A stretch of DNA of 64,000 bases from Rhizobium sp. G21 (GTDB taxonomy: Bacteria; Pseudomonadota; Alphaproteobacteria; Rhizobiales; Rhizobiaceae): NCBI RefSeq assembly GCF_014158035.1, contig NZ_JACFXW010000001.1, positions 868,001 to 932,000 of the forward strand. The letters run 5' to 3'. The notes below the pieces were generated by a model. It saw only the letters and a program-made list of their open reading frames with translations, was not told the origin of the DNA and ran no database searches. Both the position numbers and the translations under genes were made by a program. This document shows positions 55,006 through 63,771 of the stretch, piece by piece (positions within the stretch are counted from its first letter, which is position 1; each line of letters opens with the position of its first letter).

Positions 55006-55979
55006 ATGACGAAAACCATGAACCCGATCCTGATCGGCGTGATCGCCGGATTGGCCGCCGCCGTTCTGATGGCTGCGGGCGGGTATTTCGTCGCGCTTTC
55101 GATCATCCTCATCTTCCTGTCGATGGCCGCGATCTTCGCCGCCGGCCTCGGTTTCGGTCTTCTCGCCTGCATCGTCGCGATCGGCACGGCGGCGCTCGCC
55201 AACGCCGTTCTTCTGTCTTCCCCGCTCGCTTTCCTGATGACCGCGGCTCCGCTGGTTCCCGCAGCGGTGATGAGCCATCTCGCCAACATGTCTCGCCCCG
55301 CGAGCGAGATCGGCGGCCCCGATACCGCCACCGCATGGTATCCGCTTTCGGACGTGCTGTTCGCGGGCGCCGTGCTGACGGCGATCGCCTCGGTCTACAC
55401 TACGCTTGCCTCGCCGCATATCGAGGCGCTCTATGCTGCGCTCGCCGACGCCATGCAGCAGATGATGGCGGATATGAGCGGCGCCGGCGCCCAGATGGAC
55501 ACGCTGCCCCGCGACCAAATGATCGCCTTGATCCGGGTGATCTGGCCCTTCGCCCAGGCGATGCAGATGATGATCGCGCTGTTCGCCGGCTTCTATTTCG
55601 CGATGCGCTTCCTCTCCGCCGCCGGCCGCAACCTCCGCCCGCGCGAGGACATGGCGACCAGCCTGCGCATGAACCGGGTGGCCATCGTCGTCTTGATCGC
55701 CGGCCTGGCGGCGATGTTCGTCGGCGGCAAGATCGGCATGATCGGCGCGAGCCTGGTCGGCGCCTGCGCCGGCGGTTTCCTGCTCGCCGGTTTCGCGGTG
55801 ATCCACGCCTATCTGCGCGGCAAGAGCTGGGGCTTTCCCGGCCTCGTGCTGGTCTATCTGCTGACTTTTTCTTCCTGCCCGTGATCGGCTTCCTGCTGGT
55901 CATCGCCGGCGGGCTCGCCAATCCGCGTCGCGCCATCCCGCTGACGCAGAACAAACCCGCAAACGACGCCAACACCTAA
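55006..55979 (+). CDS. DUF2232 integral membrane protein (frameshifted)
   Basis: A protein of about 325 residues with eight or so membrane helices, the DUF2232 (YybS-like) pattern usual between rpsR and rplI in alphaproteobacteria. One base is missing at about 55864 (CTGACTTTTTCTTCC); adding a G gives VYLLDFFFLPVIGFLLVIAGGL and the stop at 55979. The ATG 55006 is used; a TTG precedes it. Function unknown. Confidence 0.82.
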
Positions 55980-55997
55980 CTCTGAAAGGACAAGACA

Positions 55998-56573
55998 ATG
56001 GAAGTCATTCTTCTCGAACGCGTCAACAAACTCGGCCAGATGGGCGAAACCGTGAAGGTTCGCGACGGCTACGCCCGCAACTTCCTGCTGCCGATGGGCA
56101 AGGCGCTGCGCGCCAACGCCGGCAACAAGGCTCGCTTCGAATCCGAGCGCGCCACGCTCGAAGCCCGTAACCTCGAGCGCCGTTCGGAAGCGCAGAAGGT
56201 CGCCGACCAGCTCGAAGGCAAGTCCTTCATCGTGGTTCGCTCCGCCGGCGAAACTGGCCAGCTCTACGGCTCGGTCGCTGCGCGCGACATCGTCGACGTG
56301 CTCGCCGCCGAAGGCTTCAACATCGGCCGCAACCAGGTCGACCTGAATACCCCGATCAAGGCCATCGGCCTGCACAAGGTTGTTCTGCACCTGCATGCGG
56401 AAGTCGAGATCGAGATCGAGCTCAACGTCGCCCGCTCGGCCGATGAAGCCGGTCGCCAGGCCAAGGGTGAAGACCTCACCTCCGCCGAAGCCATCTACGG
56501 CGTCGACGAAGACGCGCTGCGTCCGGAAGACTTCTTCGATCCGAATTCCGTCGAGGAAGACGACGAAATCTGA
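55998..56573 (+). CDS. rplI: 50S ribosomal protein L9
   Basis: A 191-residue L9: the N-terminal domain [32 protein letters not shown], connecting helix, and C-terminal rRNA-binding domain ([16 protein letters not shown]). An acidic C-terminal extension of about 40 residues ([20 protein letters not shown] ... EEDDEI) is common in rhizobia. Confidence 0.97.
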   Translation: MEVILLERVNKLGQMGETVKVRDGYARNFLLPMGKALRANAGNKARFESERATLEARNLERRSEAQKVADQLEGKSFIVVRSAGETGQLYGSVAARDIVDVLAAEGFNIGRNQVDLNTPIKAIGLHKVVLHLHAEVEIEIELNVARSADEAGRQAKGEDLTSAEAIYGVDEDALRPEDFFDPNSVEEDDEI

Positions 56574-56612
56574 TCCGGCCATTTGGAAACTTTCCAGACA
56601 CGCCTCAAAGAC

Positions 56613-56640
56613 AACGCCTCTGGTGAAAACCGGAGGCGTT
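56613..56640 (+). terminator. Rho-independent terminator after rplI
   Basis: AACGCCTC (56613-56620) pairs with GAGGCGTT (56633-56640) with further inner pairs, followed by TCTCTTTG. It ends the rpsF-rplI transcript. Confidence 0.7.
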
Positions 56641-56741
56641 TCTCTTTGAAATTTACCATAAATGCCGCTTATTTCATCGCCAGCCGGAGCCTGCTTCAAC
56701 AGGGGCAATTTTCCTATTGAAAACGCGACTTTTTTGGTAGC

Positions 56742-56757
56742 TTAAAGAATAATTAAC
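56742..56757 (+). promoter_or_regulatory. CtrA-binding site upstream of cfa
   Basis: TTAA-AGAATAA-TTAAC matches the full CtrA consensus TTAA-N7-TTAAC exactly. It lies 78 bases before the cfa ATG, in the only promoter-sized gap available, so CtrA may regulate cfa. CtrA activity is controlled by DivK, encoded in this window. Confidence 0.65.
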
Positions 56758-56834
56758 GTTTCGTAAGGTGCTGCTACCGTCGCGTCATCGTTACCGCCCC
56801 GGCCGCAGTCAGAATCTGTCGCGTGGTGACACCC

Positions 56835-58115
56835 ATGTTGCATGCTCTTCTGCATAAATTCATTTCGACCATCATCCGCCGTGGCAACCTCACCGTTACC
56901 TTCTCGAACGGCAAGTCCCGACATTACGGCGGCGGCCACGGAAAACCGGTCCATATCCGCTTCAACACCAAACGCGCCGAGCGCGGCATACTCGGCAATC
57001 CGGAATTCTACCTCGGACACTATTATGCCGAGGGTGAGATCGATCTCGTCCAGGGCGACATGTATGATTTTCTGGAGGCGGTGTTCACTGGCGATCCCGG
57101 CGGGGAGTTCCAGCAACGTCCATGGATGAAGGCGATCGCCGCGCTGCGCTACAAGCTGCGGCATTTCAAGGAGTTCAACGTCGCGCACCGGTCGCGCAGG
57201 AACGTCCAGCATCACTACGACCTGACCGGCGCGCTCTACGATCTGTTCCTCGACAAGGATCGACAATATTCCTGCGCCTATTTCGAGACCAAAGAGACCG
57301 ATCTCGAAGAGGCGCAACTCGCCAAGAAGCGGCACATCGCCGCCAAGATGGCGATGACGCGGCCCGGCCTCTCCGTGCTCGACATCGGCTGCGGCTGGGG
57401 CGGCATGGCGCTTTATCTCGCCCGTTTCCTCGGCGCCTCGGTCAAGGGCGTGACCCTGTCGGACGAACAGCTGGCCGTCGCCCGCAAGCGCGCCGAGGAT
57501 GGCGGCTTCGCCGAGCGCGTCCGCTTTGAACTCGAAGACTACAGGCATGTGCAGGAGCAGTTCGACCGGCTGGTCTCCGTCGGCATGTTCGAGCATGTCG
57601 GCCGCCCTTTCTACGACCAGTATTTCCAGCAATGCGCCAAGCTTCTGAAGAAGGATGGCGTCATGCTGCTGCACACGATCGGCCGCACCGACATGCCCGC
57701 CACCACCAACGCCTTCATCGAGAAATACATCTTCCCCGGCGGCTATATTCCGGCGCTGTCGGAAGTGATGCCGGCGATCGAGCGATCAGGGCTCAAGATC
57801 ACCGACATCGAGATCCTGCGCCTGCATTACGCCGAGACGCTGAAAGCCTGGCGCGAGCGCTTCATGGCGCGGCGCGACGAGGCCAAGGCGCTGTATGACG
57901 AGCGCTTCTGCCGCATGTGGGAATTCTACCTCGCCGGCTCCGAAAGCGCCTTCCGCTGGCAGAATCTGGTCATCTTCCAGATCCAGCTCGCCCATGACCA
58001 GCAAGCCGTGCCGCTGACGCGCGATTACATCCACGAGGCGGAAGCCTGCCTGCGCGCGATCGAGCAGCGTCAGGGCGAAGGCGTGGCGCGCTTTCCGCAG
58101 GAGGCGGCGGAGTAG
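56835..58115 (+). CDS. cfa: Cyclopropane-fatty-acyl-phospholipid synthase
   Basis: A 426-residue class I methyltransferase with the CFA pattern: an N-terminal lipid-binding part (GNPEFYLGHYYAEGEIDLVQGDMYDFLEAVF), QHHYDLTGALYDLFLDKDRQYSCAYF, SAM motif VLDIGCGWGGMALYLA, and the C-terminal IFPGGYIPALSEVM region. It adds a methylene bridge to unsaturated acyl chains. ATG 56835 is used; a GTG lies 12 bases upstream. A CtrA box precedes and a terminator follows. Confidence 0.95.
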   Translation: MLHALLHKFISTIIRRGNLTVTFSNGKSRHYGGGHGKPVHIRFNTKRAERGILGNPEFYLGHYYAEGEIDLVQGDMYDFLEAVFTGDPGGEFQQRPWMKAIAALRYKLRHFKEFNVAHRSRRNVQHHYDLTGALYDLFLDKDRQYSCAYFETKETDLEEAQLAKKRHIAAKMAMTRPGLSVLDIGCGWGGMALYLARFLGASVKGVTLSDEQLAVARKRAEDGGFAERVRFELEDYRHVQEQFDRLVSVGMFEHVGRPFYDQYFQQCAKLLKKDGVMLLHTIGRTDMPATTNAFIEKYIFPGGYIPALSEVMPAIERSGLKITDIEILRLHYAETLKAWRERFMARRDEAKALYDERFCRMWEFYLAGSESAFRWQNLVIFQIQLAHDQQAVPLTRDYIHEAEACLRAIEQRQGEGVARFPQEAAE

Positions 58116-58147
58116 TTCCGGCGCGCGATTCTCTTTTTAATTTCAAG

Positions 58148-58176
58148 GGCCTGATCTATAGTCGCTCAGGCCTTTT
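58148..58176 (+). terminator. Rho-independent terminator after cfa
   Basis: GGCCTGA (58148-58154) pairs with TCAGGCC (58166-58172) around an 11-base loop and is followed by TTTT. Confidence 0.75.
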
Positions 58177-58346
58177 CCGATTCGGCCTGGTCAATTCCGG
58201 GCCAGGTTCAAGGAAAAAGTTATCCACCATGCCCGACGTCCTGTGGACATCGGACAAAAGAATCGGAAAAAGCGGCGGCAATCGACTCCGGGGAGTGTTT
58301 GCCCCCTATAGATGGCCGACAACAGATTCATGACAGGCAGACGACC

Positions 58347-59849
58347 ATGAAGGACGCCGCGCGCAGACTGAGCGCCATCAGCAATACCGAAGCTGCACCG
58401 CATCACCGCGAGGCTCCGAACAATATCGAGGCGGAACAGGCGCTGCTCGGCGCGATCCTGGTCAACAACGACGCCTATTACCGCGTGTCGGATTTCCTGA
58501 AGCCGGTGCATTTCTACGAGCCGCTGCATCGCCGCATCTACGAGGTCGCCGCCGACATCATCCGCATGGGCAAGACCGCCCATCCGGTGACGATCAAGAC
58601 CTTCCTGCCGGCCGAAGAAAAAGTCGGCGACATGACGGTGGCGCAATATCTCGCCCAACTCGCCGCAAACGCCGTCACCATCATCAACGCCGAGGATTAC
58701 GGCCGCGCGATCTACGATCTCGCGCTGCGCCGTTCGCTGATCACCATCGGCGAGGACATGGTCAACATCGCCTATGACGCGCCGCTCGACATGCCGCCTC
58801 AGACGCAGATCGAGGACACCGAGCGCCGCCTGTTCGAACTCGCCGAAACCGGCCGCTACGACGGCGGCTTTCAGTCCTTCGCCGACGCGGTGTCGCAAGC
58901 GATCGACATGGCTGGCGCCGCCTTCGAGCGCGACGGCAGCCTGTCGGGCATTTCCACCGGCATCCACTCGCTCGACGCCCGCATGGGCGGTCTGCAGCGT
59001 TCGGACTTGATCGTTCTCGCCGGACGTCCCGGCATGGGCAAGACCTCGCTCGCCACCAACATCGCCTACAACATCGCCGCATCCTACGAGCCGGAAGTGC
59101 TGCCCGATGGATCTTTCAAGGCGCGCAACGGCGGCGTCGTCGCCTTCTATTCGCTCGAAATGTCGGCCGAACAGCTGGCCACCCGCATCATCTCGGAGCA
59201 GACGGAAGTCTCATCCTCCAAGATCCGCCGCGGCGACATCACCGAAGCCGATTTCGAAAAGCTTGTCGCCTGTTCGCAGATGATGCAGAAGATCCCGCTG
59301 TTCATCGACCAGACCGGCGGCATCTCCATCGCCCAGCTGTCGGCCCGCGCCCGCCGCCTCAAGCGCCAGCGCGGCCTCGATTGCATGGTGGTCGACTATA
59401 TCCAGCTGATGACCGGTTCCGGAAAATCGGGTGAGAACCGCGTGCAGGAAATCACCCAGATCACCACCGGCCTCAAGGCGCTCGGCAAGGAGCTCAATGT
59501 TCCCATCATCGCGCTGTCGCAGCTGTCGCGTCAGGTGGAAAGCCGCGAAGACAAGCGCCCGCAGCTCTCGGACCTTCGCGAGTCCGGTTCGATCGAACAG
59601 GACGCCGACGTGGTGCTGTTCGTGTTCCGCGAGGAATACTACGTCAAGAACCTCGAGCCCCGCGATCCCGACGATCCCAAATACAACGAATGGGAACAGC
59701 TGTTCGACAAGGTCAAGGGCACGGCCGACGTCATCATCGCCAAGCAGCGCCACGGACCGACCGGCACCGTCAAGCTCGCCTTCCAGTCCGAATTCACGCG
59801 TTTCGCGGATCTGGCGGACCCGAGCTTCGCCCAATATGAAGAGCATTGA
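58347..59849 (+). CDS. dnaB: Replicative DNA helicase DnaB
   Basis: A 500-residue hexameric helicase. The N-terminal domain (NNIEAEQALLGAILVNNDAYYRVSDFLKPVHFYEP) is followed by a RecA-like ATPase with Walker A GRPGMGKTS, Walker B VDYIQLM and the ALSQLSRQVE helix; the C-terminus is complete. The protein unwinds DNA at the fork and recruits primase. The start at ATG 58347 is chosen for family length. Confidence 0.96.
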   Translation: MKDAARRLSAISNTEAAPHHREAPNNIEAEQALLGAILVNNDAYYRVSDFLKPVHFYEPLHRRIYEVAADIIRMGKTAHPVTIKTFLPAEEKVGDMTVAQYLAQLAANAVTIINAEDYGRAIYDLALRRSLITIGEDMVNIAYDAPLDMPPQTQIEDTERRLFELAETGRYDGGFQSFADAVSQAIDMAGAAFERDGSLSGISTGIHSLDARMGGLQRSDLIVLAGRPGMGKTSLATNIAYNIAASYEPEVLPDGSFKARNGGVVAFYSLEMSAEQLATRIISEQTEVSSSKIRRGDITEADFEKLVACSQMMQKIPLFIDQTGGISIAQLSARARRLKRQRGLDCMVVDYIQLMTGSGKSGENRVQEITQITTGLKALGKELNVPIIALSQLSRQVESREDKRPQLSDLRESGSIEQDADVVLFVFREEYYVKNLEPRDPDDPKYNEWEQLFDKVKGTADVIIAKQRHGPTGTVKLAFQSEFTRFADLADPSFAQYEEH

Positions 59850-59855
59850 GGGATG

Positions 59856-59879
59856 GGTCGGGCGAAAGCCTGGCCTTTT
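59856..59879 (+). terminator. Rho-independent terminator after dnaB
   Basis: GGTCGGGC (59856-59863) pairs with GCCTGGCC (59868-59875), two wobbles, around a stable GAAA tetraloop, followed by TTTT. It just touches the 3' end of the convergent toxin gene. Confidence 0.75.
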
Positions 59880-60148
59880 CAATCGTAGACTTGGCTGCGA
59901 TGCCCAACGCGCAATATGACGATTGTGATTTGCTGGTCGCGGATACGCGCAATCAAGCGGTAGTCGCCGACACGGTATTTCCACATGCCGAGAAAACGTT
60001 TTCCCTTCAACGCCTCGCCGATGGACCGGGGATCGTCCAACAGAGCGAGCCTCCGATACAAGAAGGTAATGATTCTTCGGCTTTGGAGGCGGTCGAGCTT
60101 TGATAGGTCTTTCACGGCGCGCTCGTCGAACTCAATCTTCCACGCCAT
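59879..60148 (-). CDS. RelE/ParE-family toxin
   Basis: An 89-residue basic protein: AWKIEFDERAVKDLSKLDRLQSRRIITFL, then GKRFLGMWKYRVGDYRLIARI and TIVILRVGHRSQVY. The last block has the RelE-type catalytic arrangement (Arg in YRVGDYRLI, His-Arg in VGHR). RelE toxins cut mRNA in the ribosomal A site. It overlaps the antitoxin by 17 bases. The start at ATG 60148 excludes an implausible extension. Confidence 0.9.
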   Translation of the reverse strand: MAWKIEFDERAVKDLSKLDRLQSRRIITFLYRRLALLDDPRSIGEALKGKRFLGMWKYRVGDYRLIARIRDQQITIVILRVGHRSQVYD

Positions 60149-60359
60149 AAATCGCCACCAGTTCTTCCAGCGGCACCGTTTTCGAGCGGCCAGCTTCAAG
60201 ATCAGCCAGCCGCTCTTCCGCGATGATTATATCTTCCATCTCGGCCAAGTGCTCCCGCAGCGCGGAAATTACCAGCGTGTCAGGGGTAACCCCCTCGCGC
60301 TGGGCGGCTGCGTCGAGCTTCTCCTTTAGATCATTTGGCAGGCGCAGAACCAGGTTCAT
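60132..60359 (-). CDS. RHH-type antitoxin of the RelB/DinJ kind
   Basis: A 75-residue protein whose N-terminal MNLVLRLPNDLKEKLDAAAQREGVTPDTLVISALREHL has the ribbon-helix-helix pattern for operator binding, followed by an acidic C-terminal toxin-binding tail (DLEAGRSKTVPLEELVAIYGVED). It precedes and overlaps the toxin, the standard autoregulated type II order. Confidence 0.88.
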   Translation of the reverse strand: MNLVLRLPNDLKEKLDAAAQREGVTPDTLVISALREHLAEMEDIIIAEERLADLEAGRSKTVPLEELVAIYGVED

Positions 60360-60408
60360 GGGTCACCTCGCGGAGGCATGGGACGTGCAAGCCCTCTCAA
60401 CTAATGCA

Positions 60409-60461
60409 CACTCTGAAAATTTTCTCAACTGTAGCCATAGATGCGGCTTCACTCTGAAAAT
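60409..60461. repeat. Direct repeat upstream of the toxin-antitoxin operon
   Basis: CACTCTGAAAAT occurs at 60409-60420 and again at 60450-60461, 41 bases apart, about four helical turns. It lies just upstream of the antitoxin start and may be an operator for the antitoxin-toxin complex. Confidence 0.4.
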
Positions 60462-60509
60462 GACAAAGCCTTGGTCAATTGGCGTGTCAGACTGTTTGTG
60501 AAGAACATC

Positions 60510-60812
60510 TCACAACCCGACCCGCCGCAGCACGAACACCGCCGCCACGCCAATCGCGATGCTGGCGAGCAGCGGCAGGCGGCGGGCGGAGAGAGCGGTG
60601 AGCGCGCAGGCGATGGTTTCGGCCCAGCCGGTGGCGAAGGCGGTGGGCGCGATGACGGCCATGAGAACGGCGGGCGGAATGGCGTCGAGGGCCTGGCGGG
60701 CGATCGGGCCGATCGGCACGACGCGGATGAGCATGGGGCCGGCGAGCCGGGTGAGGATGGTGGCGGCGGCCATGGCGATGATGGCGAGGAGCGTGGCGGG
60801 ATCGAGGCTCAT
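60510..60812 (-). CDS. azlD: AzlD-family branched-chain amino-acid exporter subunit
   Basis: A 100-residue membrane protein with three or four helices (SLDPATLLAIIAMAAATILTRLAGP, PPAVLMAVIAPTAFATG). It matches AzlD, the small partner of AzlC. Its ATG overlaps the azlC stop by four bases. Confidence 0.9.
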   Translation of the reverse strand: MSLDPATLLAIIAMAAATILTRLAGPMLIRVVPIGPIARQALDAIPPAVLMAVIAPTAFATGWAETIACALTALSARRLPLLASIAIGVAAVFVLRRVGL

Positions 60813-61501
60813 GCGGCGTCTCCCTTGAGCGCAAGCGCGGTGGCGACAAAGAGGCCGGCTAACGCGCCCGCGACGATGTGCCAGGCGCCGCCGACGGTTT
60901 GATGCGTGGCGACGGCCGCGGCCCCGCTCGCCAGGAGCACGAGCGCGGTGGCGCGGCCCTTCCAGAAGCCCATGACCAGCACGATGAACATCGCCGGGAA
61001 GGCGAAGTCGAGGCCGGTCAGGGCGGGATCGCCGAGCAGCGCGCCGAGGCCTGCGCCGGCCAGGCTCGAAGCGATCCAATTCAGATAGAAAGGCGCGGCC
61101 ATGCCGAAGTAATAGGCCGGCGTCAGCGGCGCCGCGCGCGACCGCGCTTCGGCGAACGCCCAATTCTCATCCGCCATCGTCATCAGCGCGAGCGGCTTCG
61201 AAAGACCGTGAAAGGCGCCGAGGGCGCGATCGAGCGATGCGCCCATCAGCACATGGCGCATGTTGACCAAAAGCGCAGCGAAGCCGAGCGCGCTCCAGGA
61301 CGCCGGATGCGTCCAGAGATCCATGGCGACGAATTGCGAGCCGCCGGCGAAGACGAGCGCGCTCATCAGGCCTACTTCGAGCGGCGACAGGCCCTTGCCC
61401 GCCGCGACCGCGCCGAAGACGAGGCCGATGGGAAAGGCGGCGATGATGATGGGGAAGATCGTGCGGGCTCCGAGGAGCATGTCGGCTCTGGTGTTTTTCA
61501 T
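60809..61501 (-). CDS. azlC: AzlC-family branched-chain amino-acid exporter subunit
   Basis: A 230-residue polytopic protein with the AzlC core (GARTIFPIIIAAFPIGLVFGAVAAGKGLS, VFAGGSQFVAMDLW, NMRHVLMGASLD). AzlCD exports branched-chain amino acids or analogues. The ATG at 61501 is chosen for family length. Downstream of an AraC regulator on the same strand. Confidence 0.92.
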   Translation of the reverse strand: MKNTRADMLLGARTIFPIIIAAFPIGLVFGAVAAGKGLSPLEVGLMSALVFAGGSQFVAMDLWTHPASWSALGFAALLVNMRHVLMGASLDRALGAFHGLSKPLALMTMADENWAFAEARSRAAPLTPAYYFGMAAPFYLNWIASSLAGAGLGALLGDPALTGLDFAFPAMFIVLVMGFWKGRATALVLLASGAAAVATHQTVGGAWHIVAGALAGLFVATALALKGDAA

Positions 61502-61564
61502 TGTGTTTCCTTCAAGCGTTGGCCGCATAGCGCGATCGGAATTGCGCGTCTTGAAGGAAATTGA

Positions 61565-62425
61565 TCAGCCGGCGCGAAAAACAGCGGGGGTCACCCCGGT
61601 GCGCGCCTTGAAATGCCGCGTCAGATGCGCCTGATCGGCGAAACCGCATATCATCGCCGTTTCCGACGGCGCTGCGCCCCGGCGCAGAAGCCGCCTCGCC
61701 CGGCGGATGCGCAGATCGGTCTGATAGGCATGCGGCGTGATGAAATAGTGCTTGCGGAAAGCGCGGATGAGATGGGCGCGGCTCAGACCGGCGATGCGCG
61801 CCAGCAAGTCCAGCGAGATCTCCTCCTCATAATGGGCGTCGATGTAGTCGCGGGCGCGGCGCACGCCCATCGGCTCCGCATGATCAGGCGGTGCGACGAT
61901 CTGAGCGCCGTGACGGGAGAATATTTCGAGCAGCACCGTGTACATGCTCTCCTCGCCCTCGAGCGCGCTTGCGCCTTCCTCGATGGCGCGATGGGCGCGG
62001 CAGAATTGCTCGGCCAGATGCGGATCGGAGATCAGTTGCCGTTGGAAACTCGGCGCGCCGTGGAGAACCTTTCCGCTGACATCCTCCAGGATTTCCGTGA
62101 ACACCTGCGTATCCGGATAGATCATGCGGTAGCGATAGCCGTCTTCGGCCCCCGGTTGGCCGTCATGGGTTTCGCCGGGATTGATGAGATAGAGTGCTCC
62201 GGGCCCGGTCATTTCCCGTGCGCCGCGGATCATCGCCATCTGGCAGCCGGCTTCGATCGAACCGATCGAAAACGTGTCGTGGGAATGCGGCGAGAACTCG
62301 TGGGTGATGAAGGTGGCCCGCATGCATTCCATATCCCTGAAGCGGGCGTCCCGCCAGAACCGCGCATGTTCGGATTTATCGGTCGGCATGGCGTCGGAGG
62401 CTTGCCGCTGGGAAATGTTATGCAT
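61565..62425 (-). CDS. AraC-family transcriptional regulator
   Basis: A 286-residue regulator with an N-terminal cupin-like sensing domain (FITHEFSPHSHDTFSIGSIEAG, LINPGETHDGQPG). The C-terminal double HTH follows (DLLARIAGLSRAHLIRAFRKHYFITPHAYQTDLRIRRARRLL, ETAMICGFADQAHLTRHFKARTG). It is 63 bases upstream of azlC, so it probably controls azlCD in response to an amino acid. A shorter start at 62389 is possible. Confidence 0.9.
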   Translation of the reverse strand: MHNISQRQASDAMPTDKSEHARFWRDARFRDMECMRATFITHEFSPHSHDTFSIGSIEAGCQMAMIRGAREMTGPGALYLINPGETHDGQPGAEDGYRYRMIYPDTQVFTEILEDVSGKVLHGAPSFQRQLISDPHLAEQFCRAHRAIEEGASALEGEESMYTVLLEIFSRHGAQIVAPPDHAEPMGVRRARDYIDAHYEEEISLDLLARIAGLSRAHLIRAFRKHYFITPHAYQTDLRIRRARRLLRRGAAPSETAMICGFADQAHLTRHFKARTGVTPAVFRAG

Positions 62426-62528
62426 GCGCCCGTCCTATCAGACGCCGCGCCGAGGGTCTTGAACAAAATGCGCGGGGCCCCTGCCGCCGCCGTTGCCCCG
62501 CGCGGCGTTTGCCCTTATTCCAGCCCGC

Positions 62529-63641
62529 ATGCGCCATGATCCTCTCCCGCCGCCCGATTTCACCGTCGCCGCCAGCCGCCTCACCATCGACGTCGGCGCC
62601 TGCGTCGCCAATTGGCGCGACATCGCGGCGCGCTCCAAGGCGCAGACTGGCGCCGCAGTGAAAGCCGACGCCTATGGACTCGGCGTCGAGGCTATCGCTC
62701 CGGCGCTCGTGCGCGCCGGATGCAAGAACTTCTTCGTTGCGACGATCGAGGAAGGCGCATGCCTGCGCGCGCTTGCGCCGGACGCCCGCATCTTCTCCGT
62801 CTCCGGCCTCTGGTCCGGCCAGGAAGCCCTCGCAATCAGCCGCAGGATCATTCCGGTCGCCGCTTCGCCCGAACAATTGGATCTGATCGCCGGCTTGGGC
62901 GGAGCGCTGGACCATGCCCTGTTCATCGACACCGGCATGAACCGTCTCGGGCTGGCGCCCTCACAGGCTTCGGCCTATGCGCAATCGGGAGGCGAGCCTG
63001 TCGTGGTTATGAGCCACCTCGCCTGCGCCGATGAAGCCGACAACGCTCTGAATGCGCGGCAAAACGAGTCTTTTCAACCGCTTGCCGCGCTTTTCGAAGA
63101 GGCCGAGTCAAGCCTTTCGAGTTCCGCTGGAATTCTGCTGGGGCCGGACTATCACTATGATCTCACCCGACCCGGCATTGCTCTCTATGGCGGGCTGACG
63201 CTGGCCGGCTTCTCGCCGCGCCCGGTGGCCACCGCCGAGGCGCGGATCATCCAGATCCGCACCGCCAAAGCCGGCGAGACCGTGAGCTATGGCGCGTGCG
63301 AAAAACTCGACCGCGACAGCCGCATCGCCATCCTCGGAGCGGGTTACGCAGACGGCTGGCATCGCGCGGCGTCCGGCGCCGGCGCCCCCTTGCGGGATAC
63401 GGGCCTCAAATCCGGCGGGGTCATGATCTCCGGCCATCGCGCGCCCATCCTCGGGCGCATCACCATGGACCTGACCATGGTCGACGTCACCGAAATACCC
63501 GAAGGTCTCGTGCGAGCCGGCGATTACGCCGAATTCTTCGGGCCCAATGTTCCGATCGAAGACGCCGCCCGCGCCGCCGGCACGATCAGCTATGAATTGC
63601 TGACCAGTCTCGGCAAGCGCTATGTGAGACGCATCGTCTGA
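62529..63641 (+). CDS. alr: Alanine racemase
   Basis: A 370-residue PLP enzyme that makes D-alanine for peptidoglycan. Lys45 in AVKADAYGLG binds PLP, and the C-terminal domain has TVSYGACEKLDRDSR and GRITMDLTMVDVTE. The start at ATG 62529 is used. Divergent from the AraC gene. Confidence 0.95.
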   Translation: MRHDPLPPPDFTVAASRLTIDVGACVANWRDIAARSKAQTGAAVKADAYGLGVEAIAPALVRAGCKNFFVATIEEGACLRALAPDARIFSVSGLWSGQEALAISRRIIPVAASPEQLDLIAGLGGALDHALFIDTGMNRLGLAPSQASAYAQSGGEPVVVMSHLACADEADNALNARQNESFQPLAALFEEAESSLSSSAGILLGPDYHYDLTRPGIALYGGLTLAGFSPRPVATAEARIIQIRTAKAGETVSYGACEKLDRDSRIAILGAGYADGWHRAASGAGAPLRDTGLKSGGVMISGHRAPILGRITMDLTMVDVTEIPEGLVRAGDYAEFFGPNVPIEDAARAAGTISYELLTSLGKRYVRRIV

Positions 63642-63660
63642 CGCACGGCCCATTTGCGTC
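63640..63660 (+). terminator. Weak hairpin after alr
   Basis: GACGCA (63640-63645) pairs with TGCGTC (63655-63660), nine-base loop, followed by CTTCTTC. Confidence 0.3.
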
Positions 63661-63771
63661 CTTCTTCGGGCCCAAGACGCGAACTATCCCCACCCGCATC
63701 TTGAACATGGTTGAAGGGGCGCCCATTTCGCGCTAGGCCAAAGCCTGACGAAAACAGGAGTTTTTCCCACC

